A stretch of DNA of 64,000 bases from Lutibacillus sp052034115 (GTDB lineage Bacteria; Actinomycetota; Actinomycetes; Actinomycetales; Dermatophilaceae): contig JBPOIZ010000005.1 of assembly GCA_052034115.1 (NCBI GenBank), positions 1-64,000 on the forward strand, written 5' to 3'. The translations under genes and the position numbers were made by a program. The notes below the pieces were generated by a model, which searched no databases, was not told the origin of the DNA, and saw only the letters and a list, made by a program, of their open reading frames with translations. This document shows, piece by piece, positions 53,397-60,835 of this stretch (its first letter is position 1; each line of letters starts with the position of its first letter).

Positions 53397-54691
53397 CCCA
53401 GGTGCTCACCGCGGTGGGGGCTCGGTGGGAGGGTCACATCGCGACCGTCATCGAGGGGTCGGAGCACGTGCGCATCAGTCGTCGGTGCGCCGATGTGGCC
53501 GATCTGCTGGCGACCGCGGCGGCCGGGCTCGGCGATGCCGTCCTGGTGACCGCGGACTTGCGCGGTCTTGATCTGTCCCTGGTATCCGACCTGCAGGGAC
53601 TCGGCCTGCGGATCGTGGGCCTGACCGTCGAGGGGTCGGAGGCTGAGGAACGTTGGCTCCGCTCGCTGGGCGTCACCGTGCTGGCCCCGGTGCGTTCCGA
53701 GTTGGCCGAGCTCGAGGCGGCCCTGCTCGTGCGCACACCGCTTGGGCGAGACCACGAGCCCGCCGTGACGGCGGAGGCTGCGGCCGCCTCCGCGGTGCCC
53801 GCCGCCGATAGCGCCGTCGCCGAGCCTGCCGAGCTCATGCCTCCCGGCGCACCCAAGGGCGTGGTCATCGCCGTATGGGGGCCGATCGGCGCACCGGGGC
53901 GGACCACGGTGGCCGTCAACCTCGCCGCCGAGGTCGCCGCGGCGGGTCGGCGCACCCTCCTGATCGACCTCGACACGTATGGCGGGACGGTGGCGCAGGT
54001 CCTCTCGCTGCTCGACGAAGCCCCGGGCATCGCGGCCGCCTGTCGAGCCGCGGAGCAGGGCAGCCTGGACGTCGTGGCGCTGGCCAGGCTCAGTCCTGAG
54101 GTGGTCCCTCGGCTGCGGGTCCTCACCGGGGTCCCCAAACCGCAGCGGTGGACAGAGTTGCGCGCGGCGGCGGTCGAGCGGGTCCTCGATCTGGGGGTCA
54201 TGCTCGCCGAGGTGGTCATCGTCGACTGCGGGTTCTGTCTCGAGGACGACGAGGAGCTCTCCTACGACACCCTCGCCCCGCGGCGCAACGCCACCACGCT
54301 GAGTGCGCTGGCCCACGCCGACGTCCTGCTTGCCGTCGGGGCCGCCGAGCCGGTCGGCCTCCAGCGGCTGGTCCGGGGCCTCCAAGAGCTCACCGACGTC
54401 GAGGCGCCGACCCCCTTCGTCGTCGTCACCAAGGTCCGCCCCGGTGCGGTCGGCCCCCGGCCGGAGCAGGCCATCGCCGAGACCCTGGCGCGCTTCGCCG
54501 GGATCGACCACCTGGCCTTCGTCCCCGACGACCGGGCCGTCCTGGACGCCGCGATGCTTGCCGGGCGCACGCTCGTCGAGCACGCGCCCTCCTCGGCGGC
54601 GCGACTGGCCATCGCCGAGCTGGCCCACGAGGTGGCCGGCATACCGGCCCCGGTCCGGCGGCGCGGCCGCCGTGGGACGATGGGCGCGTGA
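53393..54691 (+). CDS. MinD/CpaE-like ATPase with variant Walker A
   Basis: A 432-residue protein. An N-terminal receiver-like region (about 1-120) precedes an Ala/Glu linker and the MinD-like domain from about 155. The P-loop reads GAPGRTTVAVNLAAEVAAAG, where the usual Lys is Arg. IDLDTYGG and VIVDCGFCL match the switch strands. CpaE-type proteins place pilus systems at cell poles; here only the CpaB-like partner is adjacent. Coupled to WS/DGAT by GTGA. Confidence 0.8.
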   Translation: MTQVLTAVGARWEGHIATVIEGSEHVRISRRCADVADLLATAAAGLGDAVLVTADLRGLDLSLVSDLQGLGLRIVGLTVEGSEAEERWLRSLGVTVLAPVRSELAELEAALLVRTPLGRDHEPAVTAEAAAASAVPAADSAVAEPAELMPPGAPKGVVIAVWGPIGAPGRTTVAVNLAAEVAAAGRRTLLIDLDTYGGTVAQVLSLLDEAPGIAAACRAAEQGSLDVVALARLSPEVVPRLRVLTGVPKPQRWTELRAAAVERVLDLGVMLAEVVIVDCGFCLEDDEELSYDTLAPRRNATTLSALAHADVLLAVGAAEPVGLQRLVRGLQELTDVEAPTPFVVVTKVRPGAVGPRPEQAIAETLARFAGIDHLAFVPDDRAVLDAAMLAGRTLVEHAPSSAARLAIAELAHEVAGIPAPVRRRGRRGTMGA

Positions 54692-56121
54692 CGGATCGCT
54701 TGACCTCCCTGGACGCCTCCTTCCTCTATCTGGAGGAACCGACGACGGCGATGCACGTCAGCTCGGTCATGGTGTTCCAGCCTCCGGCAGCCGGGTTCGA
54801 CTACGACCGGCTCGTCGGGCTGATCCGGCAGCGCATCGGTCAGATGCCTCGCTACCGGCAGACGGTCCGCGACGTGCCCGGCCGGTTGGCCAACCCGGTC
54901 TGGGTCGACGACCGGCACTTCGACCTGAGTTACCACGTCCGCCGCTCGGCCCTGCCGCGACCGGGCTCCGACGAGCAACTGCAGGAGTTCGTCGCCCGCG
55001 TGCAGCCACGCCCGTTGGACCGCAGCCGCCCGTTGTGGGAGGTCTATCTCGTCGAAGGCCTCCAACACGGCCGGTTTGCGATCGTCACCAAGACGCATCA
55101 GGCCCTGGTCGACGGGGTCAACGCGCTCGACATCGCCCACCTGCTGGTGTCCGGCCAGTCGGCCGAGATCGGTGCGACGGAGGACACCTGGCTTCCGAGT
55201 TCCGCACCGAGTGACCTGCGGCTCGTGACCGGCGCCGTCGTGGACAGCCTGCGCACCCCGGGCCGGCTCGTCGACGCGGTGCGTGAGGGGGTCCGGGAGG
55301 TCCGCGAGGTCGGCGCTCGGGCCACCGAAGGGCTGGGCGCGGTGGTCTCGACCCTGGCCCGGACCGCCGCCCGACCGGCGCCGGCGTCGCCGCTGAATGC
55401 CGAGATCGGCACCTCGCGACGGTTCGTCATGGTCGGCACCGATCTGGCCGACTACCGCACGATCCGCAACCGTATTCGCGCCCGCACCCCGAGCGACGAC
55501 CTCGCGGTGAATGACGTCATCCTGGCCACCCTGGCCGGGGCGTTCCGGGCGTGGCTGCTGACCCGGGGGGAGGCGGTCCACAGTGGGACGGTCCTGCGGG
55601 CCATGGTGCCGGTGAGCATGTACTCCGCCCCGACCCATTCGGACAGCGCCGCTGCGATGGGCAACCGACTGATCGCCTGTTTCGTCGACCTCCCGGTCGG
55701 AGAGCCGGCACCCTCGATGCGCCTTCACCAGGTCTCGTATCAGATGCGCAAACAGATCGAGGACGGTCACGCGGTCGAGGCGGACACCTTGGCCGGGGTC
55801 GCAGGCTTCGTGTCGCCCACGCTGCATTCGCTGGCCGCCCGGTTGGGATCGGCGGCCTCGCGGCGGTTCTTCAACGTCATGGTCACCAACGTGCCCGGAC
55901 CCCAGTCGGCGTTGTATGCCGGAACCGCTCGCATGCTGTCCACCTACCCGGTCATGCCGCTGGCCAAGGGGCAGGCGCTGGCGATCGGCCTGACGTCATA
56001 CGACGGCGGGGTCTTCTACGGTCTCAACGCCGACCGCGCCGCCCTGCCGGACGTCGACATCGTCGGGCAGAGCATCGTGGAATCCCTCCACGAGTTGCTC
56101 GCGGCGACGGAGGACGACTGA
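54688..56121 (+). CDS. Wax ester synthase/diacylglycerol acyltransferase (WS/DGAT) family protein
   Basis: A 477-residue protein of the condensation-type acyltransferase fold: DRLTSLDASFLYLEEPTTAM, RSRPLWEVYLVEG, VNDVILATLAGAFR and VTNVPGPQSALYAG. The active-site motif HHxxxDG reads HQALVDG (137-143): the essential second His is Gln138. Either catalysis is altered or the substrate differs. GTG 54688 overlaps the MinD-like stop, and its own stop overlaps the patatin gene by one base (TGATG), suggesting a neutral-lipid function for the pair. Confidence 0.88.
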   Translation: MTDRLTSLDASFLYLEEPTTAMHVSSVMVFQPPAAGFDYDRLVGLIRQRIGQMPRYRQTVRDVPGRLANPVWVDDRHFDLSYHVRRSALPRPGSDEQLQEFVARVQPRPLDRSRPLWEVYLVEGLQHGRFAIVTKTHQALVDGVNALDIAHLLVSGQSAEIGATEDTWLPSSAPSDLRLVTGAVVDSLRTPGRLVDAVREGVREVREVGARATEGLGAVVSTLARTAARPAPASPLNAEIGTSRRFVMVGTDLADYRTIRNRIRARTPSDDLAVNDVILATLAGAFRAWLLTRGEAVHSGTVLRAMVPVSMYSAPTHSDSAAAMGNRLIACFVDLPVGEPAPSMRLHQVSYQMRKQIEDGHAVEADTLAGVAGFVSPTLHSLAARLGSAASRRFFNVMVTNVPGPQSALYAGTARMLSTYPVMPLAKGQALAIGLTSYDGGVFYGLNADRAALPDVDIVGQSIVESLHELLAATEDD

Positions 56122-57119
56122 TGGGTCGCCGGGCGCTCGTTCTCGGCGGAGGTGGCGTCCTGGGCGCCGCCTGGATGGTCGGGGCGTTGACCGCGCTGGA
56201 GGAGCACGAGGGCATCGACGCCCGGCACTACGACCTCATCGTCGGCACCTCCGCAGGGTCGGTGATCGGCTCGTTGCTCGCCTGCGGGGTCTCCGTTGCC
56301 GAGCTGCGTGAGCAGCAGCTCGATGGCCAGGTGACCACCGGTCCGCTGGCCGGCTATGCCTGGGACGACGAGACGGCCACCGGCGGCGACCGGCCCCCGT
56401 GGCCCAAGGCGGCCCTCGGGTCGATCGAGTTGCTCCGCCGGGGTCGCAAGGAGCTCGGTCAGCTGCCGCCGACCGCGGTTGCGGCCGCCATCATCCCGGA
56501 GGGCCGGGGCCGGCTGGACACGGTCGGTGCGATGGTGCGCCATGTCGCCCCGGCCGGCTGGGCCCGGCATCCGCGGCTCGCGGTGACCGCGTTCGACCTC
56601 GATGCCGGCACCAGAGTGGCCTTCGGTCGCCCGGACAGCCCGACGGCCGACCTCGCCGACGCCGTCATGGCGTCGTGCGCCATCCCCGGCTGGTACGAGC
56701 CGGTGAGCCTGGGCGGCCGGCGGTATGTCGATGGGGGCGCGTGGTCGTCGACCAACGCCGATCTGCTCATCGGGGAGCGCCTCGACGACATCGTCGTCAT
56801 CGCACCGCAAGTGTCGTTCGCGCCCGATCAGCCTTCGCGCCTGGTCACCAGGGTCGAGCGGCAGTGGCGCGCCCGGGTCACCGCCCGGGTGCTGCGCGAG
56901 CTGCAGGACGTCCACGCCGACGGGGCGGATGTGACCGTTCTGGGGCCCGGACCTGAGGACCTCGAGGCCTTCGGACCCAACATGATGGACGTGACGAGGC
57001 GGCCACGGGTCATCGAGACCTCGCTACGCACCTCGCTGTCCGCGCTCGAACAGGCCGGGGAGCTGCCGCGGGCCAGCGACTTCGATGCCGTCGCCGCGAC
57101 GTTGGAGTCCCCCGCGTGA
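56121..57119 (+). CDS. Patatin-like phospholipase
   Basis: A 332-residue lipid acyl hydrolase. The oxyanion loop GGGGVLGAAW starts near residue 9, the nucleophile elbow GTSAG is at 42-46 with Ser44, and the dyad Asp204 lies in DGGAWSS. The order and spacing match patatins. No signal peptide. Cotranslated with WS/DGAT, so it may release acyl chains from storage lipid or phospholipid. Confidence 0.9.
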   Translation: MGRRALVLGGGGVLGAAWMVGALTALEEHEGIDARHYDLIVGTSAGSVIGSLLACGVSVAELREQQLDGQVTTGPLAGYAWDDETATGGDRPPWPKAALGSIELLRRGRKELGQLPPTAVAAAIIPEGRGRLDTVGAMVRHVAPAGWARHPRLAVTAFDLDAGTRVAFGRPDSPTADLADAVMASCAIPGWYEPVSLGGRRYVDGGAWSSTNADLLIGERLDDIVVIAPQVSFAPDQPSRLVTRVERQWRARVTARVLRELQDVHADGADVTVLGPGPEDLEAFGPNMMDVTRRPRVIETSLRTSLSALEQAGELPRASDFDAVAATLESPA

Positions 57120-57499
57120 AGCGCCGCTGCTATCTCCCGGTGACCGCCGCCGATCTGGAGGACCTCGCCCGCTCGGGGCACCTACCGGTGGGCGGCCGCC
57201 CGGCATACGCGGTCACCGACGGGCTGCGCGCGGCGAACCGGTCCCTGACCGACGTGGAGGACCTGGAGTACCTCGCCTACGAGGCCGCGGTGGGGGCGGC
57301 GCCAGATCCTGTCGTCGTGGTGGCCCTCGACGCGGCCGTCGCAGCCGACCTGACCGGGTCCCTGGTGGCGCTGGCCGGCGAGGTCGCCCGCGCGGATGTC
57401 GCCAGCTTCCACGTGGCCGGCGACGCGCCGGACGATGACGGGCACTTGCTCTGGTATGACGTGAGCGAGCTCGACCTGGTCCGCGACCGGCTGGCCTGA
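57116..57499 (+). CDS. DUF6912 family protein
   Basis: A 127-residue actinobacterial protein: CYLPVTAADLEDLARSGHLP, DVEDLEYLAYEAA and a final WYDVSELDLV. No catalytic motif, signal or membrane segment. GTG 57116 overlaps the patatin stop. Function unknown. Confidence 0.8.
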   Translation: MKRRCYLPVTAADLEDLARSGHLPVGGRPAYAVTDGLRAANRSLTDVEDLEYLAYEAAVGAAPDPVVVVALDAAVAADLTGSLVALAGEVARADVASFHVAGDAPDDDGHLLWYDVSELDLVRDRLA

Positions 57500-57582
57500 G
57501 CGGAACCCCCGGTCGGGAGCCTGCGTCCACTCGTGCCACGATGGGTGCACCCCACGACGACGACGTCAGGAGATGGCTCCCC

Positions 57583-59211
57583 ATGGACGCTGTGACCCAG
57601 GTCCCCCCGCCGGTCAACGAGAAGGTGCTCGACTACGCTCCGGGCAGCCCGGAACGAGCCGATCTCGAGTCAGCCCTGCTCCGGGTGGGACACTCGCCCC
57701 GGGACCTGACGATGACCATCGGTGGGGAGAAGCGACACGGCCGCGGGGGTCCGATCGAGGTCCACCAGCCGCACGCCAAGGCCAACCTGCTGGGCGTCAC
57801 CCACGACAGCACCGCCGAGGACGCGCACGACGCCATCGCCGCTGCATCGGCCGCAGCACCGGGTTGGCGGGACATGTCGTATGACGACCGGGCCGCGATC
57901 TTCCTCAAGGCATCGAGTCTGCTGGCCGGGCCGTGGCGCTCGACCCTGAACGCCGCGACCATGCTCGGCCAGAGCAAGACGGCCTACCAGGCCGAGATCG
58001 ACGCGGCCTGTGAACTGATCGACTTCTGGCGCTTCAACGTGCACTTCGGGCGGCAGATCCTCGCCGAGCAGCCGCCGGTGTCACCGTCGGGGTTGTGGAA
58101 CCGCACCGAGTACCGGCCGTTGGAGGGCTTCGTCTACGCCATCACCCCGTTCAACTTCACCGCCATCGGCGGCAACCTGCCCACGGCACCGGCGCTGATG
58201 GGCAACACCGTCATCTGGAAGCCGGCTACCACCCAGCTCCTCGCCGCGCACTACACGATGGCGTTGCTCGAGGAGGCGGGCCTGCCGCCGGGCGTGATCA
58301 ACCTCGTCACCGGACACGGTCGGGCGCTGTCCGACGTCCTCATCGCGGACCGTGACTTCGCCGGGCTGCACTTCACCGGGTCGACCTCGGTGTTCCAGAT
58401 GCTGTGGCAGCGCTCCGCGGCGAACCTTGCCCACTACCGCTCCTACCCCAGAATCGTGGGGGAGACCGGCGGCAAGGACTTCGTCGTGGCCCATCCCAGC
58501 GCCGACCCGGACGTCCTGCGGACGGCGTTGATCCGCGGCGCCTTCGAGTACCAGGGGCAGAAGTGCTCCGCCGCCTCGCGGGCCTACGTCCCGCAGTCCC
58601 TGTGGGACCAGATCAAGGACGATCTGGTCTCCCTCACCGATGACCTGGCGATGGGGGACGTCACCGACCTGCGCAACTTCATGGGCGCGGTCATCGACGA
58701 GCGTGCGTTCACCCGGCACAAGGCATGCATCGACCGGGCCCACGCCACCGATGGTCTGCACGTGGTCGCCGGCGGCACGTATGACGACAGCGAGGGCTGG
58801 TTCGTGCGCCCGACCATCGTGGTGTCCGATGACCCGACCGACGAGATGTTCGCCACGGAGTACTTCGGGCCGATCCTCGTGGTCTCGGTCTACCCGGACT
58901 CCGACTACAGCGCGATGTTGGACCAGATGGAGTCTTTCGCGCCCTACGCCCTCACCGGGTCGATCATCGCCCAGGACCGGCGCGCCATCGTCGAGGCGAG
59001 CCAGCGGCTGCGGTTCGCCGCCGGCAACTTCTACATCAACGACAAACCGACCGGAGCGGTGGTGGGTCAGCAGCCGTTCGGGGGTGCGCGCGCTTCGGGC
59101 ACCAACGACAAGGCCGGAGCCGCGCAGAACCTCATGCGCTGGTGCTCGACCCGCTCGATCAAGGAGAACTTCGTCCCACCGAAGGAACACGCCTACCCGC
59201 ACATGGGCTGA
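57583..59211 (+). CDS. pruA: L-glutamate gamma-semialdehyde dehydrogenase (1-pyrroline-5-carboxylate dehydrogenase)
   Basis: Oxidises glutamate semialdehyde to glutamate, the second step of proline breakdown. The 542-residue protein has ITPFNFTAIGGNLP, Glu294 in VGETGGKD, and the catalytic Cys328 in QGQKCSAASRAYVP, standard for stand-alone PruA. AGGAGA precedes ATG 57583; an upstream ATG at 57541 has no support. No proline dehydrogenase gene is in the window. A glutamate dehydrogenase follows 1.6 kb later, giving a possible proline-to-2-oxoglutarate route. Confidence 0.95.
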   Translation: MDAVTQVPPPVNEKVLDYAPGSPERADLESALLRVGHSPRDLTMTIGGEKRHGRGGPIEVHQPHAKANLLGVTHDSTAEDAHDAIAAASAAAPGWRDMSYDDRAAIFLKASSLLAGPWRSTLNAATMLGQSKTAYQAEIDAACELIDFWRFNVHFGRQILAEQPPVSPSGLWNRTEYRPLEGFVYAITPFNFTAIGGNLPTAPALMGNTVIWKPATTQLLAAHYTMALLEEAGLPPGVINLVTGHGRALSDVLIADRDFAGLHFTGSTSVFQMLWQRSAANLAHYRSYPRIVGETGGKDFVVAHPSADPDVLRTALIRGAFEYQGQKCSAASRAYVPQSLWDQIKDDLVSLTDDLAMGDVTDLRNFMGAVIDERAFTRHKACIDRAHATDGLHVVAGGTYDDSEGWFVRPTIVVSDDPTDEMFATEYFGPILVVSVYPDSDYSAMLDQMESFAPYALTGSIIAQDRRAIVEASQRLRFAAGNFYINDKPTGAVVGQQPFGGARASGTNDKAGAAQNLMRWCSTRSIKENFVPPKEHAYPHMG

Positions 59212-59241
59212 CGCCCGGGCCGCGGCACCCTGGTTGGCCGC

Positions 59242-59733
59242 CTAGTCGGACAACCAGGTGTCACCGGTCGCCTGCTCGTGCCGGATGGCGCTGTCGATGG
59301 CCGGTTCGGCGGCCCGCTCGACCTTGCTTCCGAGCAGCGGGATCCGTGCCTTGAGGTCGCCGTCGATGTCGAGCCGAGTGCCGGTGGTCGTCGGCACCAT
59401 GTGGACCGAGGCGTGGAAGCCCACGGGAAGGTCACCGACGCGAACCTCGAGCCGGGCCCGGCGGGAGCCGTCGACGCCCGGCAGGTCCCAGGACCACGTC
59501 TCGGTGATCCCCAAGGTGGCGCCGACGATGGATTTGGCGAAGTCGGGGAAGACGTCGGTGGGCACGATGCGGTGGGCCAGGACATGAGCTCGCTCAGCCG
59601 GTCCGCTGATGGTCACCTCGTAGTCGACGGCGCCCGTGGCCGCGCACTTGGCCTCCTGGAAGGCCTGGTCGGTGACCATGTCATAGACCTCGTCGGGCGT
59701 CGCGGGGTAACTCATCGTCCGGCTGATCCTCAT
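59242..59733 (-). CDS. DUF2505 protein (SRPBCC-like)
   Basis: A 163-residue protein starting MRISRTMSYPATPDEVYDMV, with a beta-rich core and C-terminal helix (KVERAAEPAIDSAIRHEQ), the layout of START/SRPBCC ligand-binding folds. ATG 59733 sits 7 bases after a TAGCCT hexamer. Ligand unknown. Confidence 0.85.
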   Translation of the reverse strand: MRISRTMSYPATPDEVYDMVTDQAFQEAKCAATGAVDYEVTISGPAERAHVLAHRIVPTDVFPDFAKSIVGATLGITETWSWDLPGVDGSRRARLEVRVGDLPVGFHASVHMVPTTTGTRLDIDGDLKARIPLLGSKVERAAEPAIDSAIRHEQATGDTWLSD

Positions 59734-59740
59734 GGGCGGC

Positions 59741-59746
59741 AGGCTA
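59741..59746 (-). promoter_or_regulatory. -10 hexamer of the leaderless DUF2505 gene
   Basis: TAGCCT on the minus strand, 7 bases before ATG 59733. Confidence 0.5.
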
Positions 59747-60232
59747 TCCCGAGAACGAACCCGCCTCGGCACGCAGCCGTCCCGACGTGTCGCGCAAGAC
59801 GGCGGTGAGCTCGTCACAGGATCGGACCAGGTGGGCTCGGGCTCGCCCGATGTGGCTGTGGATCCGGTCGAGCCGGCTCTGGAGCGTTCTCGCAGCGTCG
59901 GCACAGGCCGCGCTGCTGGTCGCGTCGAGACGACGTGGACCCCATCGGTCGACGACGACCCATCCGTCGACATCCAGCCGGAGTTCCGCGGCGTCACTCT
60001 CCACTCGTCGGAGCTTGGCCTGGGCGTCGGCCAGCTCGACGGCATACCGCTGGAACACTCCGGTGGCGCGGTCGGCCAGGTCGGCAAGCCCCACGAGCTC
60101 GTGGGGCCCGCCGGGCCAGGCCGGCGCGGCCTCGCCGGGGTCGGTCGGCGGTGCCGCGGACCGCAGGGTCTGGGCCACCCGATGCAGCTCGGCGCCGAGC
60201 GCCGAGCACGACCCCGGGTCACCGCGGAGCAT
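59744..60232 (-). CDS. Hypothetical helical protein
   Basis: A 162-residue protein, unrecognised. It is nearly all helix, with heptad-like stretches (YAVELADAQAKLRRVESDAAELRL and ARTLQSRLDRIHSHIGRARAHL). Size and helical hairpin layout hint at WXG100-like or partner proteins, but no WxG motif is present. ATG 60232 overlaps the upstream gene by 14 bp, so they form an operon. Confidence 0.55.
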   Translation of the reverse strand: MLRGDPGSCSALGAELHRVAQTLRSAAPPTDPGEAAPAWPGGPHELVGLADLADRATGVFQRYAVELADAQAKLRRVESDAAELRLDVDGWVVVDRWGPRRLDATSSAACADAARTLQSRLDRIHSHIGRARAHLVRSCDELTAVLRDTSGRLRAEAGSFSG

Positions 60233-60692
60233 CGTCTTCTCCGGGGAGTCGCCGTCTGGCCGTGCCGAACGCGCCGAGGCTGTGGGCCGCTATGGCTGGG
60301 GTGATGGTCGCGGCCCCGCCCTGTTGGCCCGGCGGCCCGGACCACCGCTGGCTCGATCGGTCGCGGCGCGTCGGCCGTCTGTCTGACGCCGGTGACGCCG
60401 CTGACGCCGTGCCCGCTGCGGGGCGATCCGAGCCGTGCCCACCGTCGGCGATCGCCGCGTCGTGCAACTCGTCGAGGCGGTCAACCACGGCGAGCAGGGT
60501 GTCTGCGAGCTGCTCGACGAACGTGTCGACGGCCCGTTGGGCGACGGCGGCGCCGGTCACCGGATGCTGGTCGAGGACCATGCCGGCGGCGTGCTGCACC
60601 GCGTCGCGGTCGCGCCGGATCGCAGCCGCCCTCGCGGCTGCCGACCGCTCTGATCCCGCGCCCACGAAGCCACGATAGACGCGGCCAACCAC
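60219..60692 (-). CDS. Hypothetical protein
   Basis: A 157-residue protein. The first 75 residues look like two helices (AVQHAAGMVLDQHPVTGAAV, VEQLADTLLAVVDRLDELHD); the remainder is Arg/Pro/Ser-rich and probably unstructured. GTG 60692 has no clear ribosome-binding site. Cotranscribed with the helical gene downstream. No function can be given. Confidence 0.45.
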   Translation of the reverse strand: MVGRVYRGFVGAGSERSAAARAAAIRRDRDAVQHAAGMVLDQHPVTGAAVAQRAVDTFVEQLADTLLAVVDRLDELHDAAIADGGHGSDRPAAGTASAASPASDRRPTRRDRSSQRWSGPPGQQGGAATITPAIAAHSLGAFGTARRRLPGEDDAPR

Positions 60693-60703
60693 CTCGAACG
60701 GGG

Positions 60704-60712
60704 TTATCCACA
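60704..60712. promoter_or_regulatory. Perfect DnaA box
   Basis: TTATCCACA, flanked by GGGG and GCCCC, in the divergent gap between the hypothetical pair and the large dehydrogenase gene. Confidence 0.4.
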
Positions 60713-60776
60713 GCCCCGCGCCAAACCGCGGGTCGAACGTCCCCCGTCCCCCGGTATGCGTTCCCGGGGCAGGCGA

Positions 60777-60782
60777 TATCGT
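60777..60782 (+). promoter_or_regulatory. Candidate -10 for the NAD-glutamate dehydrogenase gene
   Basis: TATCGT, eight bases before the inverted repeat at 60790. No clear -35. Confidence 0.3.
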
Positions 60783-60789
60783 CGGGTGA

Positions 60790-60807
60790 GCGTACGACGA
60801 GGTACGC
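60790..60807. promoter_or_regulatory. Inverted repeat (operator-like) before the dehydrogenase gene
   Basis: GCGTAC, six bases, GTACGC: a perfect 18-bp dyad just downstream of the putative -10 and 28 bases before ATG 60836. Suited to binding a dimeric repressor. Confidence 0.5.
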
Positions 60808-60835
60808 GGTGACGTGAGACGAGGGTGGGCGACAC

